Shown piece after piece: positions 28,401 through 37,406 of a DNA stretch of 64,000 bases. The notes under the pieces are model-generated. The model ran no database searches. It saw nothing but the letters and a program-made list of their open reading frames with translations, and was not told the origin of the DNA. A program made the translations under genes and the position numbers. Source of the DNA: Candidatus Manganitrophaceae bacterium (GTDB lineage Bacteria; Nitrospirota; Nitrospiria; SBBL01; JAADHI01); NCBI GenBank assembly GCA_012960925.1, contig DUAG01000046.1:1-64000 (forward strand). The letters run 5' to 3'. The stretch's first letter is position 1, and each line of letters starts with the position of its first letter.

Positions 28401-28931
28401 GGTTTAGCCTCAACGTATGGAACCATAAAAAGGCATGAAGGGTGGATCGATCTGGAAACAACCAAAGGTGAAGGGACGACCTTTAAAGTTTATCTCCCTC
28501 GGACAAAAAGTTCTGTCGTGGCGGCGGTTGTAACGAGGACAGATAAACCGCTTGCCTACGGTACTGAGACCATCATGATTGTTGATGACGATGAGTTGAT
28601 TCGAGAGCTGGGAAAAGTGGTCTTGGAGAGACGTGGATATACCGTACTGCTCGCCAAAGATGGAAACCAGGCACTGAGGATTTTCAGTCGGGAACAAGGA
28701 CAGATCCCGGTTGTTGTCCTCGATTTGAGCATACCCCACCAGTCAGGATGGGAGGTACTCCGACGATTGCGTCAGATCAATCCTGAATCGAAGGTGATCA
28801 TCTCCAGCGGCCATGATATTTCCGATCAAGCGAGTAAACCCAAAGACCTGAGGCCGTTCAAAGCCCTCCCAAAACCTTTCAGTCCCAAAGACATGGAGAA
28901 AACGATTCGAGAAGTCCTGGACCAAGGCTAG
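25493..28931 (+). pseudogene. Hybrid sensor histidine kinase (CHASE-PAS-HisKA-HATPase-REC), degraded
   Basis: Once a protein of about 1145 residues. In order: an N-terminal membrane helix, a CHASE-like periplasmic domain (WIPLVTADKR-like region), a second helix, three PAS domains with PAC motifs (ITERK repeats), a HisKA box GGVAHEFNNLMTPIIGY, HATPase motifs NLCINARDAL and GSGTGLGLAS, and a C-terminal receiver domain with VVLDLSIP. Lesions: TAG at 25652, 25853 and 26357, TAA at 28125, a one-base loss in a T run near 27086-27091, and a shift in the A run 27979-27985. GGGAG precedes the ATG. With six lesions it is a pseudogene, not a sequencing slip. Confidence 0.9.
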
Positions 28932-29011
28932 TGTTGTGTTTGTTCTCACATTTCGGACAACCGAGGGGTGCTATCATTTAGCTTATCATCCTGAAAGAGA
29001 CTCCCTCGTGT

Positions 29012-29830
29012 CTAGGGCAAAAGAACCCCTTGGCTGGGTAAGGTGGCCGCGTATGCCCGCTCGGCTTCGGGGAGCCAAAGTTGGATTTGCTTGATCCGGT
29101 GGGCATCACTGGGGTGGGTTGAAAGGAATTTAGGGGCTTTTTTCTTGTCGAGCTTTGACATGCGTTTCCAGAAAAGGGCCGCTTCCTTTGGGTCATACCC
29201 GGCCTTCGCCATCAGCATGAGACCGATGCGGTCGGCCTCCAATTCCTGTCTTCGGTTGAAGGGGAGGAGGACGCCCACTTGAGCGCCGGCACCATACGCG
29301 GATTTAATGGCCTTCATCTTACTTGAACCGGTTCCCTTTCCTCCCAGGCTTGCTTCCAGCGCCGCCATCCCGAGCTGGGTCAGCAGGCCGGTGGTCATTC
29401 GTTCACCCCCATGCCGTGCGATCGCGTGAGCAATCTCGTGGGCCAGGACGGTGGCCAGCCCGGTCTCGTTGTTGGTGAGCGGGAGAATCCCGGTGTAGAC
29501 TGCGACCTTTCCTCCAGGCAGGGCAAAGGCATTGACCAACTTGTCGTCTTCGATTAGCTTGAACTCCCATTGATAGTCGGGCCGATTCGCCACTGCGGCA
29601 ATACGTTCCCCCACACGCCGGACCAAGGCAATATTGTCCGGGTCTTCGGAGAGCTTTGCTTTTTCGAGGATCTGCTTGTAGGCCTTCAGTCCCATGGAGA
29701 TCTCTTCCGATTCTGGAATCAGGATGAACTGGGATCGCTGCGTGACCGGCGTTGTCCGGCAGGAGAGGAGCAAGGCGAAAGGGAGGAGGGAAACGGCGAT
29801 TGTTTTGTAAATATGGCTGCACAGATTCAT
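29012..29830 (-). CDS. M48 family metalloprotease lipoprotein (BepA/LoiP-like)
   Basis: Zinc protease of the envelope, about 272 residues. The signal peptide ends in LLLSC, a lipobox. The zinc motif HEIAHAIARHGGER and the downstream ELEADRIGLMLMAKAGYDP glutamate are both present. Such proteins help to assemble or clear outer-membrane proteins. I choose the ATG at 29830 rather than an upstream TTG because it begins the signal peptide. It lacks the TPR extension of full BepA, which makes it LoiP/YcaL-like. It follows the DUF2064 gene by 36 bases. Confidence 0.92.
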   Translation of the reverse strand: MNLCSHIYKTIAVSLLPFALLLSCRTTPVTQRSQFILIPESEEISMGLKAYKQILEKAKLSEDPDNIALVRRVGERIAAVANRPDYQWEFKLIEDDKLVNAFALPGGKVAVYTGILPLTNNETGLATVLAHEIAHAIARHGGERMTTGLLTQLGMAALEASLGGKGTGSSKMKAIKSAYGAGAQVGVLLPFNRRQELEADRIGLMLMAKAGYDPKEAALFWKRMSKLDKKKAPKFLSTHPSDAHRIKQIQLWLPEAERAYAATLPSQGVLLP

Positions 29831-29866
29831 TATCGGATCATCATAGCACAAACAACGAAGAGAGCC

Positions 29867-30547
29867 TCAAAGACAGAGCTGCTTCAATTTTTCTATTTTA
29901 TCCCAGGTAAGTTTCGGATAAAAGTCCCCTTGTGCCTTTGAGAGTGTGATGTGAGATTTGAGGAGGACGAGGTCTTTTGGCCGGTCGATGTCGTACCAGA
30001 AGGGAAGCAGATGGCAAGGGGTTTTTTGTTTTTCCAACATTTTGAGTGTCTTTGTCAGAACCTCATCTGTTCCCCAACGGACGCCGTTGAAGAGGCCGGG
30101 TAGGGGGGCCGTTCCCCCGATCAAATAATATCCCCCGTCTAGACTCGGCCCGATGACCCAGGGATGTGTGTCGAGCCGGTCAAGGCCTTCCCGGATAAAT
30201 TGCTTCGGTAAGGTTGGAGTATCGCTTCCAATCAGAAGGACCTTCTCAAAGCCCTTTGAAAATCCCCATTCCAGGGCATGGTTCATCCGTTCTCCGAGGT
30301 GTTTCCCTTCCTGTTGGACGAAAAGAAGAGTGTGTTCCATTCCGCATTGGCGAAAAAATGGATGTTCCGGGCTTGGAGTGCAGGCTAACGCGTGTTGGAG
30401 GGGAAGACGTTCTGTGTTTACAAGCGTGTCGAGAATAAAGGCCTCATGCAGGGTCGCGGCTTGCTCCGGGGATAGAAAGGGGAGGAGCCGTGTTTTGACC
30501 TGGCCGGGCTCCGGGGCCTTGGCAAATATGATCAGAAGGTTTTTCAT
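29867..30547 (-). CDS. DUF2064 (TIGR04282) glycosyltransferase-like protein
   Basis: A 226-residue protein with a nucleotide-diphospho-sugar transferase fold. It shows the family start FAKAPEPGQVKTRL (9-22), the LIGSDTPTLP metal-binding segment (about 105-114) and GPSLDGGYYLIG. Members often sit with glycosyltransferases, and the exact reaction is unknown. It is adjacent to the M48 gene and divergent from hemG. The protein looks intact. Confidence 0.88.
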   Translation of the reverse strand: MKNLLIIFAKAPEPGQVKTRLLPFLSPEQAATLHEAFILDTLVNTERLPLQHALACTPSPEHPFFRQCGMEHTLLFVQQEGKHLGERMNHALEWGFSKGFEKVLLIGSDTPTLPKQFIREGLDRLDTHPWVIGPSLDGGYYLIGGTAPLPGLFNGVRWGTDEVLTKTLKMLEKQKTPCHLLPFWYDIDRPKDLVLLKSHITLSKAQGDFYPKLTWDKIEKLKQLCL

Positions 30548-30582
30548 GGGTTAACGGCGATATTACCACGCAGGGCCATCGT

Positions 30583-30611
30583 TTGAAAGATTGTCTGCAT
30601 TGAAGTAGAAT
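30583..30611 (+). promoter_or_regulatory. Sigma-70 promoter of hemG
   Basis: TTGAAA (30583-30588), 17 bases, then TAGAAT (30606-30611), each one base from consensus. The predicted transcript start is about 30 bases before the hemG ATG. Confidence 0.62.
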
Positions 30612-30648
30612 GGCCACCGGTAGAAATTTATTATGAGCGTGAAGGTGT

Positions 30649-32070
30649 ATGTCTCGGAATAAAAGAAAGGTTATCATTATCGGCGGCGGAATTACGGGTC
30701 TCTCTACCGCTTACTTTCTCCAGGAGAAAGCAAGAGAGGCGGATTCCCCAGTCGATATCACCTTAATCGAGGGTGAAAAACGCCTTGGTGGGAAGATCCT
30801 TACCGAGCGAGTTGATGATTTCATCATCGAAGGGGGACCTGATTCTTTTATTACGCAGAAGCCGGGTGCCCTGGATCTTTGCCGTAGACTGGGCATGACC
30901 GATCACCTGGTCCGGACCTGTACGGTTGAGAAGTCGGTCTACATCCTTTCCGGCGGAAAACTGATGCCGCTTCCGGAAGGCTTTAATCTGATGGTTCCGG
31001 GCCGTTTGACGCCCTTTCTTTTCAGTCCCCTGGTATCTCCGTACGGGAAGGTTCGGATGGGGTTCGACCTTCTGATTCCAAGGAAGGATTCCCCTGAAGA
31101 TGAATCGATAGCCTCCTTTGTCCGGCGGCGTCTGGGGGAGGAGGCCCTTCAGAAATTTGCTGAGCCGATTCTAGCGGGCATTTTTGCCGGTGACGCGGAA
31201 AAATTGAGTTTGACCGCGACCTTTCCTCAATTTGCTTCCTTGGAGAAAAGCAGCGGGAGCCTGATCTGGGGAATGTGGATGAGGCGATGGGATACGGCCA
31301 AGCAGGGGGGGGCGAAGCCGGAATGGACGCTCTTTGTCACGCTACGGGAGGGTCTCTCCAGCCTCGTGGAGGCTGTTCGCGGAAAGCTGGAGGGGGTCAG
31401 GCTGATTTCCGGTGAGAAGGTCTGTGCTGTTATCCCACAAAAAGAGGGCTATGCGGTCTCCCTCGAAAATGAGACATACACAGCTGACGTTGTGGTCGTC
31501 ACGACAAAAACGGGCACGGCGGCGGGGTGGATTGAGGGATGGGACCCTTCGCTTTCTGGCTTTCTTAGAGAGATTAAATATGTTTCGACAGCGACTGTGT
31601 CGCTCGGCTTCCGAAGGGAAGATGTGCCCCATCCCCTGAACGGTTTTGGTTTTGTCGTTCCGCGGAGGGAAAGACGGAAGATTATTGCTACAACCTGGAG
31701 TTCCACAAAGTTTCCGGGCCGTGCCCCTGCGGGGCATGTTCTCATACGCGCCTTCATCGGAGGCGCGCATCACGAAGACCTTATCGACCGGGATGATGCT
31801 GGACTGATTGCCCTGGTCCGGAAAGAACTTGAGTCGATTCTGGGGATTCAGGCCGAACCCGTGGTGGCGAAGGCCTTCCGATGGATCAAGGCAAATCCGC
31901 AATACAATCTCGGTCATCTTGATCGTGTTGCCAGGATTGAGAAAGAAACCCAAAAACATCCCGGTTTTTTCTTGGCTGGGGCCGCTTATCGGGGTGTTGG
32001 AATTCCGGATTGTATTCGGCAGGGGATGGAGACGGCGGAGAAGATTGTCCAGTATGGGTCAGCCTTGTAA
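30649..32070 (+). CDS. hemG: Protoporphyrinogen oxidase, HemY/HemG FAD type
   Basis: FAD enzyme of late haem synthesis that oxidises protoporphyrinogen IX (or coproporphyrinogen III in the other branch). The 473-residue protein has the FAD motif IIGGGITGLSTAYFL (about 10-24), EGGPDSFITQKPGALDLCR, and the C-terminal AGAAYRGVGIPDCIRQG that contacts FAD. It is the TIGR00562 family, also called HemY in Bacillus and distinct from the flavodoxin-like HemG of E. coli. It has its own promoter and is separate from the hem operon. Oxygen dependence is expected from the family. Confidence 0.94.
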   Translation: MSRNKRKVIIIGGGITGLSTAYFLQEKAREADSPVDITLIEGEKRLGGKILTERVDDFIIEGGPDSFITQKPGALDLCRRLGMTDHLVRTCTVEKSVYILSGGKLMPLPEGFNLMVPGRLTPFLFSPLVSPYGKVRMGFDLLIPRKDSPEDESIASFVRRRLGEEALQKFAEPILAGIFAGDAEKLSLTATFPQFASLEKSSGSLIWGMWMRRWDTAKQGGAKPEWTLFVTLREGLSSLVEAVRGKLEGVRLISGEKVCAVIPQKEGYAVSLENETYTADVVVVTTKTGTAAGWIEGWDPSLSGFLREIKYVSTATVSLGFRREDVPHPLNGFGFVVPRRERRKIIATTWSSTKFPGRAPAGHVLIRAFIGGAHHEDLIDRDDAGLIALVRKELESILGIQAEPVVAKAFRWIKANPQYNLGHLDRVARIEKETQKHPGFFLAGAAYRGVGIPDCIRQGMETAEKIVQYGSAL

Positions 32071-32152
32071 GGCCGACCCATCTGGTTTTGAAGCCTCGGT
32101 TGTTACGGCGATAATTTTCTTTACTGGTAAGCGTTCAGCGTACCAGATTATT

Positions 32153-32533
32153 CTACCTTAGGTGTGCCTTCAATATACTGGAACCCGAAATATCCGGATT
32201 GCCCTTGCCCAGCTTCAACGCTGTTGCGAAGGACTTTGTCGCGGGGCCGTGCATTCTCATTTTATCCAGGGACAGGGCGAGATTGTAGTGGGCCTCGGCC
32301 AGCTTAGGATCGGCATCTATAGCGCCACGGAAGTGATTGGCCGCTTTTTTCCAATGTTCTTTGTTGTAATGTTTAATCCCCTCTGCGTTATGTCCCTCGT
32401 CGCCCGCGCCCGCCGGAGACGCCAGGGCTGGAGAGGTTTTTGCGTGGGCCTGATCAAGGCCTGCTGAGAGCAGTACAAGGAATATTGCAACGGCTGCCGC
32501 TGCACTAACTCCGAAAAAAGATTTTATTTTCAT
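32153..32533 (-). CDS. Small secreted TPR protein
   Basis: A 126-residue protein with a signal peptide (1-31, ending AHA-K) and one to two tetratricopeptide repeats, seen as HYNKEHWKKAANHFRGAIDADPKLAEAHYNLAL (about 54-87, key Y, A, L and P positions). GAGGAG precedes the ATG. It is the last gene of the metal-transport operon. TPR proteins bind other proteins; no partner can be named. Confidence 0.8.
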   Translation of the reverse strand: MKIKSFFGVSAAAAVAIFLVLLSAGLDQAHAKTSPALASPAGAGDEGHNAEGIKHYNKEHWKKAANHFRGAIDADPKLAEAHYNLALSLDKMRMHGPATKSFATALKLGKGNPDISGSSILKAHLR

Positions 32534-32608
32534 TCTTGATCTCCTCTAGGTTAATAAGGTCTTCCGATTTTTGTTTCTCTGCTGCTTTGCTGCGTGTGAA
32601 ATTGTTCT

Positions 32609-32979
32609 CTACTTCTTCTTACCCCGAAGTCGGTGAAATGCGCTTCCGATATTGTCCTTTGTCAGCGTTCCGCCAAAGACCCGTTCCTTAATGATTCCAT
32701 TCGGGTCAATGAAGAAGCTGACCGAGAGGCTGACGACTTGATGGCGCAATACAATCTCGACTTTTCGATCAAGAAGAATCGGGAAGGTGAGGCCCATTTT
32801 TTGACCAGCAAAGCGGCCTTTTCCGGCTTCTCACCAAATTTGACACCCAGGACGACGAAGTCCTTATCTTTGTATTCCTCGTAGGGTGCCTGTATTTCCA
32901 GAATTTCCTCCTGACAAGGTTTACACCAAGTCGCCCAAAAGTTCAAGAGGACAAGCTTTTCTTCCATCGGGTTGATCAC
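32609..32979 (-). pseudogene. TlpA-like thioredoxin, frameshifted
   Basis: A thioredoxin-fold protein with LLNFWATWCKPCQEE (C19, C22). It starts at GTG, overlapping the permease stop by four bases (GTGA). The frame breaks in a run of six A (minus strand near 32798): after ALLVKK the reading continues correctly only in another frame as GLTFPILLDRKVEI to FRLRGKKK-like end at 32609. One extra A would repair it. The signal peptide usual for TlpA/ResA is absent and only about ten residues precede the fold, so the 5' part may also be lost. Homopolymer error in the assembly is an alternative. Confidence 0.8.
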
Positions 32980-33866
32980 TCCCCCAGTATCCTGTTGATG
33001 ATCCCCGGTATCAGGAAGAGGGCCGCAGTTCCGAGCATGGCAGGGCCGGTGGGAAGGGAGTAAAGAAAGGAAAGATAGAAGCCTGAAAATGCGGAGAGGC
33101 CCCCGAATAGGACTGAAAGGAAAAATGCCGTCTTCAATCGATTTGTCAACATCAGTGCCCCGGCCGCAGGGATGACGATGAAACCGAAAACCGGAAGTGC
33201 CCCGATCGTGCTGATTGAGATAGAGATGGTGACACCGATCGTCATAAAAGAGACTTGATTTAAGAGGGCCGTTCGCAGTCCGGCGGCCCGGGCGGAGTCC
33301 GGATCAAAGGCCACAAAGATAAATTCTTTGTGGAAGGTCAGGTGAATTGCCAGGACCACCACGGCCGTGACAAGGAGAAGAAGGACCTGCCACGTGGGGA
33401 CAAACACGGTGTTGCCGAAAAGGATGTTCTCGATCTCACGGGTTTCACTGGAAATCTTGTCCAGGATCAGAAGAACGAGGCCGGCCGGAACAATGTACCC
33501 TATCCCGAGCAGACTTTCCCGAGTGATCTTTCTTTCTTTGGTTTGAATAGCAAGAAAACCTGCGGCCAGTACCGAAAATAAAATGGGCATGACATGATGA
33601 ACCTCCTCCGGAAGATCCTGCCCGAGAAGTGTTCCGACTAGGAAGGAAAAGGCGACGCCCAGAGCTGAGATTTGGGCCAGCGCCGCCGAGGCAAAGACGA
33701 TTCGTTTGAGAATCACATAAACGCCTAAAAAGGCACACATCAGGGCCGTCAACAGACAGGCCAGGATGCCGTTTCGGAGGATCGGTATCGCCTCCAGAAA
33801 GCTCATTCCGGCATTCTCGGCAAGCAAGAGGTCAGAGAGGAGAGGGATCCCTTTCAGCCATTCCAT
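32976..33866 (-). CDS. Metal ABC transporter permease (ZnuB/MntB family)
   Basis: Inner-membrane permease of 296 residues with about eight helices, ABC-3 family. Typical segments are VYVILKRIVFASAALAQIS and the coupling region FDPDSARAAGLRT. It forms the channel for zinc or manganese delivered by the binding protein encoded upstream. It follows the ATPase gene by four bases. The metal cannot be decided; the porin in the operon favours zinc. Confidence 0.93.
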   Translation of the reverse strand: MEWLKGIPLLSDLLLAENAGMSFLEAIPILRNGILACLLTALMCAFLGVYVILKRIVFASAALAQISALGVAFSFLVGTLLGQDLPEEVHHVMPILFSVLAAGFLAIQTKERKITRESLLGIGYIVPAGLVLLILDKISSETREIENILFGNTVFVPTWQVLLLLVTAVVVLAIHLTFHKEFIFVAFDPDSARAAGLRTALLNQVSFMTIGVTISISISTIGALPVFGFIVIPAAGALMLTNRLKTAFFLSVLFGGLSAFSGFYLSFLYSLPTGPAMLGTAALFLIPGIINRILGE

Positions 33867-33870
33867 TGCC

Positions 33871-34665
33871 TCATCCTTTCCCGGGTTGAGGCTTTAAAGG
33901 GGAGCGATCGACAAAGATGAATTTCTGATCATGGAAGGACTGAACCTCAACGTCGAGCCGATAAATCTCCCTGAGTCTCCGGGCATTCAGTAATTCCGCC
34001 GTCACCCCGGTCTCGAAGAGGTTTTCTTCTTGATGGATGATGATTAATTGTTCCGCAAAGTTGGCCATCAGATTCAAAACATGTGTGATCATGAGGATGG
34101 TCAGTCCGGATTCCGCTTTCAGATCAAGGATCAGGTTCATCACCCCGTTTTCTCCGCCCAGGTCCATTCCCTCTGTCGGCTCATCCAGAATTAAGATGTC
34201 CGGTTCCGCAGCCAAGCCGCGGGCAAGGAGGGTTCGCTGCTTTTGTCTCCCGGACAGCGAACGGAAAGGGCGATCGGCCAAATGAACGATACCGACCCGA
34301 TCAAGATCGCGCCGGGCCAACTCTCGATCCGACCGTTTCACCCACCGCATTGGCCCGATATGGGCGTAGCGGCCCATCAGGACAACATCGAACACCGTCA
34401 GGGGGAAGATATCATCAAGGATTCCCTGCTGTGGGACATAGCCGAAGCTCAGGTCTTCCGTGCGATCAATCTTTCCCTTCACGGGTGGGATAATTCCCAG
34501 GAGGGTCTTGATGAGGGTCGTCTTTCCTGCTCCGTTGGGACCCACAATGCCCCAGAATTCTCCCTTCTTGATTGTGAGAGAGATTTTTTTTTGAAGGAGG
34601 GCGTGGCCCCGGTGGCCAATCACGAGGTCTTCGAGTCGGATCTGGTCTCTGCGCTCGTCATCCAT
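33871..34665 (-). CDS. Metal ABC transporter ATP-binding protein (ZnuC family)
   Basis: A 264-residue ABC ATPase. Walker A is GPNGAGKTT (about 38-46), the Q-loop lies in SFGYVPQQG, the signature is LSGRQKQR (Arg-Gln in place of the usual GGQ) and Walker B is ILILDEPTEGMD. The family drives zinc or manganese import. It follows the binding-protein gene by twelve bases. All catalytic motifs are intact. Confidence 0.93.
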   Translation of the reverse strand: MDDERRDQIRLEDLVIGHRGHALLQKKISLTIKKGEFWGIVGPNGAGKTTLIKTLLGIIPPVKGKIDRTEDLSFGYVPQQGILDDIFPLTVFDVVLMGRYAHIGPMRWVKRSDRELARRDLDRVGIVHLADRPFRSLSGRQKQRTLLARGLAAEPDILILDEPTEGMDLGGENGVMNLILDLKAESGLTILMITHVLNLMANFAEQLIIIHQEENLFETGVTAELLNARRLREIYRLDVEVQSFHDQKFIFVDRSPLKPQPGKG

Positions 34666-34677
34666 AACGTTTCCCCC

Positions 34678-35598
34678 TCACTTCTGCTGACCTTCCAGTG
34701 CCCTTACCAAAGTTACGATCAGGTGATCAAAGAGTTTAAAATAATCGGATATCCCGGTTGCCGTTGAGACAGAGGGCGGCAGGATCACAAGCTTGGCCCC
34801 AGAATTTTTGGCAATAAATTGGGGGACCTTCCCATTAAAATAGGGTTCGACAATGATGATCCGGACCCTTTCTTCTCGAATTTGTTTGATCAGTTGGGCA
34901 GAATGGGCCATCGACGGGGGAATCCCCGGCTTCGGTTCCACAAAGCCGACAGCCCTCAAACCGAAGCGCCTGAAAAAGTAGGGCCAACTCTTGTGATAAG
35001 CGACCACCCTCTCCCCGTTAAAGGGCTTCATGGCTTCACTCCATCGATCCATCGCCGCATCGAGTTTTTCGGAAAAATGAGTGAGGTTCCGATCGTATTA
35101 TGCCTTTTCCTCCGGGTCGATCCGCTTCAGGCCTGCCGCAATATTCAGAGCGATCTTTTTTCCGTTTATCGGGTCAAGCCAGTAGTGCGGGTTCCCCTGT
35201 CCATGGACATCCCCCGCAGAGCGGTCGATGGGGCCAAAGGGAATCCCCATGAGTTCAATCCCCTCTGAGGCGTCGACATAACTCTCTCCCCCGTTTATAA
35301 TTCGGGTATTTCGAGCCCCCATCAATAACGAAGGGACCCAGCCGACCTCCAAACCCAGGCCGACCTGGACAAAGAGGTGGGCCCGTGAGAGTTTCAGCAT
35401 GTAACTCGGCTTGGCCTCGATGAAGTGGGGGTCCTGGACCCCTTTGGCGATAAAATCGACCCGAACCCGATCCCCCCCGATTTCCCTTGCAATGGCCGCC
35501 AGGTCTTCCGTCGTTGTGACCACCTTGATCGGAGCGGCGTGAACGGATCGTATTTGCATCCCCATAATAAAAATACTTAAAATAAATAGGTTTTTCAT
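34678..35598 (-). pseudogene. Metal-binding ABC transporter solute-binding protein, interrupted by TAA
   Basis: ZnuA/cluster A-I periplasmic metal-binding protein, about 306 residues if read through. The signal peptide ends VHA-A. Metal ligands are expected in DPHFIEAKP, NPHYWLDP, AYHKSWPYF and IIVEPYF. A TAA at 35100-35098 after DPEEKA cuts it into two same-frame pieces; a CAA to TAA change would explain it. The second piece has an internal ATG at 35052 but no ribosome site. If real, the ABC transporter has lost its receptor. Confidence 0.85.
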
Positions 35599-35607
35599 CT
35601 CCGCTCC

Positions 35608-36792
35608 CTAAAAGGCATGGGCGCCGTGTGCGCCGATTAAAAACTCGTATTGGACAAAAACCGCGTGGATTGGATCTGCACGGTCATCCGATCGATCAAA
35701 GTTGTACTGAAGCCGGATCTTCGAGAACTCTGATGGATAGAATGTCAGATTCGGGGAGATGCGCCATCGATCGCCGGTTCGTGGATCGTCCGGACGGGTC
35801 GCATCGGCCTGTCCATAGCGGACCCCGGTCACCCAGCGTCTTTTAAATCCATAGAGAGACTGGATGTAAAATCCGTCGGTATTGAACCTCTCTTCGGGAA
35901 GTGTGTTTGTTGCACCTGCCTCGTAGGACCGCCGTATGACTTCTCCCTGCAAGCTGACAAAGGGCCAGCTATGATCGGTCATCAGCGGTTTACATTTAAT
36001 GAAAAGGTCGATCCCATAAATCCGAGTCTCTGTATCGATCCCCGTTCCGTTTGAGCCAAAGAGATGAGAGGTCCCGACAACCCAGGTGATCGTTTCACTC
36101 AGATCGAAAGAACTCTTAAGGCGGCCCATATAGAGAAGATCATTCCCACTCTCTATTTCTTTATCGAGGATCGGTCTTCCGGCGAAGCTTTCTTCGGGGG
36201 TGGAGAGGAAACTTGAGGCCGTTTCTCCCCTTGCGTTTTGAGCAGACCCGATCAGCTCGAGATAAAAGGGAAGGGGCAGGAGTGCAGAGACTTGAACCCC
36301 CAGGGTTCTGAGCCCATCCCCTCCAAACATCAAGGTGTTGACAATGGTCTGGTCGACGAAGTCCCAGGCATGGGGGTGCAATCGATTCAGGCGGCCAAAC
36401 CGGGTGAAAAATTGACCGGCCATGACCTGGAATCCGTAGGGAAGGCCAAGTGTCGTCAGAAAGGCCTCTTCAACCTCAAGGAAGGATTCTCCGTCCTTGA
36501 GCCCAAAGATCAGATGACCTTCGGCACGGAAAAAGGGGTCGACGATGCCCGCGAAGGTCAACTCCAGGTTTTGTAGCGTAAATCCTCTCTCACCCGGATC
36601 ATGCGCGCCAAATTGAAGATTTTCAGATTCAGAAAAATAGCTTGCGGAAAATAACCCGTCCAACGAGATATTTGGATTAAAATTCTGGGACCTTTTTGAT
36701 TGAGGGCTAATCGGAGCCCCGAATACAGGCAAGGTGATCCCCAAGAGGGCAGACAAGATCAAAACGAACGGTATCAGCATATGATTCTCCAT
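35608..36792 (-). CDS. Outer-membrane porin of the zinc-regulated type
   Basis: An outer-membrane beta-barrel of about 394 residues, with signal peptide ending VFG-A. Amphipathic strands run through the whole protein, with FFTRFGRLNRLHPHAWDF in the middle and a C-terminal FLIGAHGAHAF that resembles the end of porins found beside zinc ABC transporters. I use the ATG at 36792, which has AAGGAAA upstream, and not the TTG-type start further out. It is the first gene of the porin-receptor-ATPase-permease-thioredoxin-TPR operon and probably lets the metal or its complexes through the outer membrane. Confidence 0.8.
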   Translation of the reverse strand: MENHMLIPFVLILSALLGITLPVFGAPISPQSKRSQNFNPNISLDGLFSASYFSESENLQFGAHDPGERGFTLQNLELTFAGIVDPFFRAEGHLIFGLKDGESFLEVEEAFLTTLGLPYGFQVMAGQFFTRFGRLNRLHPHAWDFVDQTIVNTLMFGGDGLRTLGVQVSALLPLPFYLELIGSAQNARGETASSFLSTPEESFAGRPILDKEIESGNDLLYMGRLKSSFDLSETITWVVGTSHLFGSNGTGIDTETRIYGIDLFIKCKPLMTDHSWPFVSLQGEVIRRSYEAGATNTLPEERFNTDGFYIQSLYGFKRRWVTGVRYGQADATRPDDPRTGDRWRISPNLTFYPSEFSKIRLQYNFDRSDDRADPIHAVFVQYEFLIGAHGAHAF

Positions 36793-36835
36793 TATAAATA
36801 TTTCCTTTTCCAGGCAGTGTCTTGGAAACAGGACG

Positions 36836-36861
36836 ATTATACCCAGTGGTTGATGTACATC
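36836..36861 (-). promoter_or_regulatory. Probable promoter and operator of the metal-uptake operon
   Basis: TATAAT is perfect at 36841-36836 on the minus strand, about 45 bases before the porin ATG. Just upstream lies the 10-bp palindrome GATGTACATC (36852-36861), over the place of the -35 element, which itself is poor. A Zur- or MntR-type repressor site is possible but not proven. Confidence 0.4.
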
Positions 36862-36884
36862 CTGAGGTAGTGACAAGATGGTGC

Positions 36885-37037
36885 GGTTAAGGATTCAGCC
36901 TGTCTCGGTTTTCCTTCGTGGCAAGGCACGGAGAGCACAGAACTGGAACGTATATGCCACTACGCGAGGACCATGGCAACGCTGCCATGGGTAAAAAGGG
37001 TCTCTCGAAGCCAAACAGGGCGAGGCTGAATCGTACC
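36885..37037. mobile_element. MITE-like element C, about 153 bp
   Basis: The ends GGTTAAGGATTCAGCC and (inverted) GGTACGATTCAGCC are related. The core, with GGCAAGGCACGGAGAGCACA and CTACGCGAGGA, matches element B read on the opposite strand. It is non-coding. With element D it brackets 370 bases that hold one small ORF. The 687 bases between the porin and pstB consist of these two elements, that ORF and the porin promoter. Confidence 0.75.
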
Positions 37038-37054
37038 TTGTGTTTTAGGGATGG

Positions 37055-37300
37055 TCAGGAGAAAGAGGGAGGTCCCCGGGGGACAATTGGAGAGGGTTGG
37101 AACTGAAATATGAAGGAGCGTTGATGACTCGGACTGGATGATATTGCCAATAGGAAAACGGCAAGGATTACCGGAAATGTAAGCGTGACGTGGCTATGTT
37201 GAACCCAAGAACCGATGACACATTCATGGGAATCGAGGATCTCATTTTCAGCGTAGGCATGGAAGAGGGCAAAGCTGGAGAAAAGGAGAAGATAAACCAC
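37055..37300 (-). CDS. Small membrane protein with an RGPP tail (DUF2946-like), function unknown
   Basis: An 81-residue ORF from GTG. It has a hydrophobic N-terminus ending FHAYA (signal-like), a single cysteine in DSHECVIGSW, a second hydrophobic stretch (about 40-55), and a Pro-rich end with PRGPP. This pattern recalls small DUF2946-type proteins found near metal systems. The frame stays open upstream and encodes KKSVIPSLLATGLVV, a better signal-peptide start, but no start codon is found there, so the 5' end may be lost. It lies upstream of the metal operon between two MITE-like copies. Confidence 0.5.
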   Translation of the reverse strand: MVYLLLFSSFALFHAYAENEILDSHECVIGSWVQHSHVTLTFPVILAVFLLAISSSPSHQRSFIFQFQPSPIVPRGPPSFS

Positions 37301-37406
37301 CAGACCGGTGGCTAAAAGGGAGGGGATGACGCTCTTCTTGGGTGGGAATACTAAGTTAAAGATGAAGGATTGTCAATGGCCTGCGGCATTCTTCCGTAGG
37401 CATCTT

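Noticed and set aside
32133-32155. CTGGTA/TACCAG hairpin between hemG and the TPR gene as a terminator
   Set aside because: The six-base stem is weak and has no T run.
32609-32797. A separate 62-residue gene
   Set aside because: It is the C-terminal part of the TlpA-like protein after a frameshift; there is no own ribosome site.
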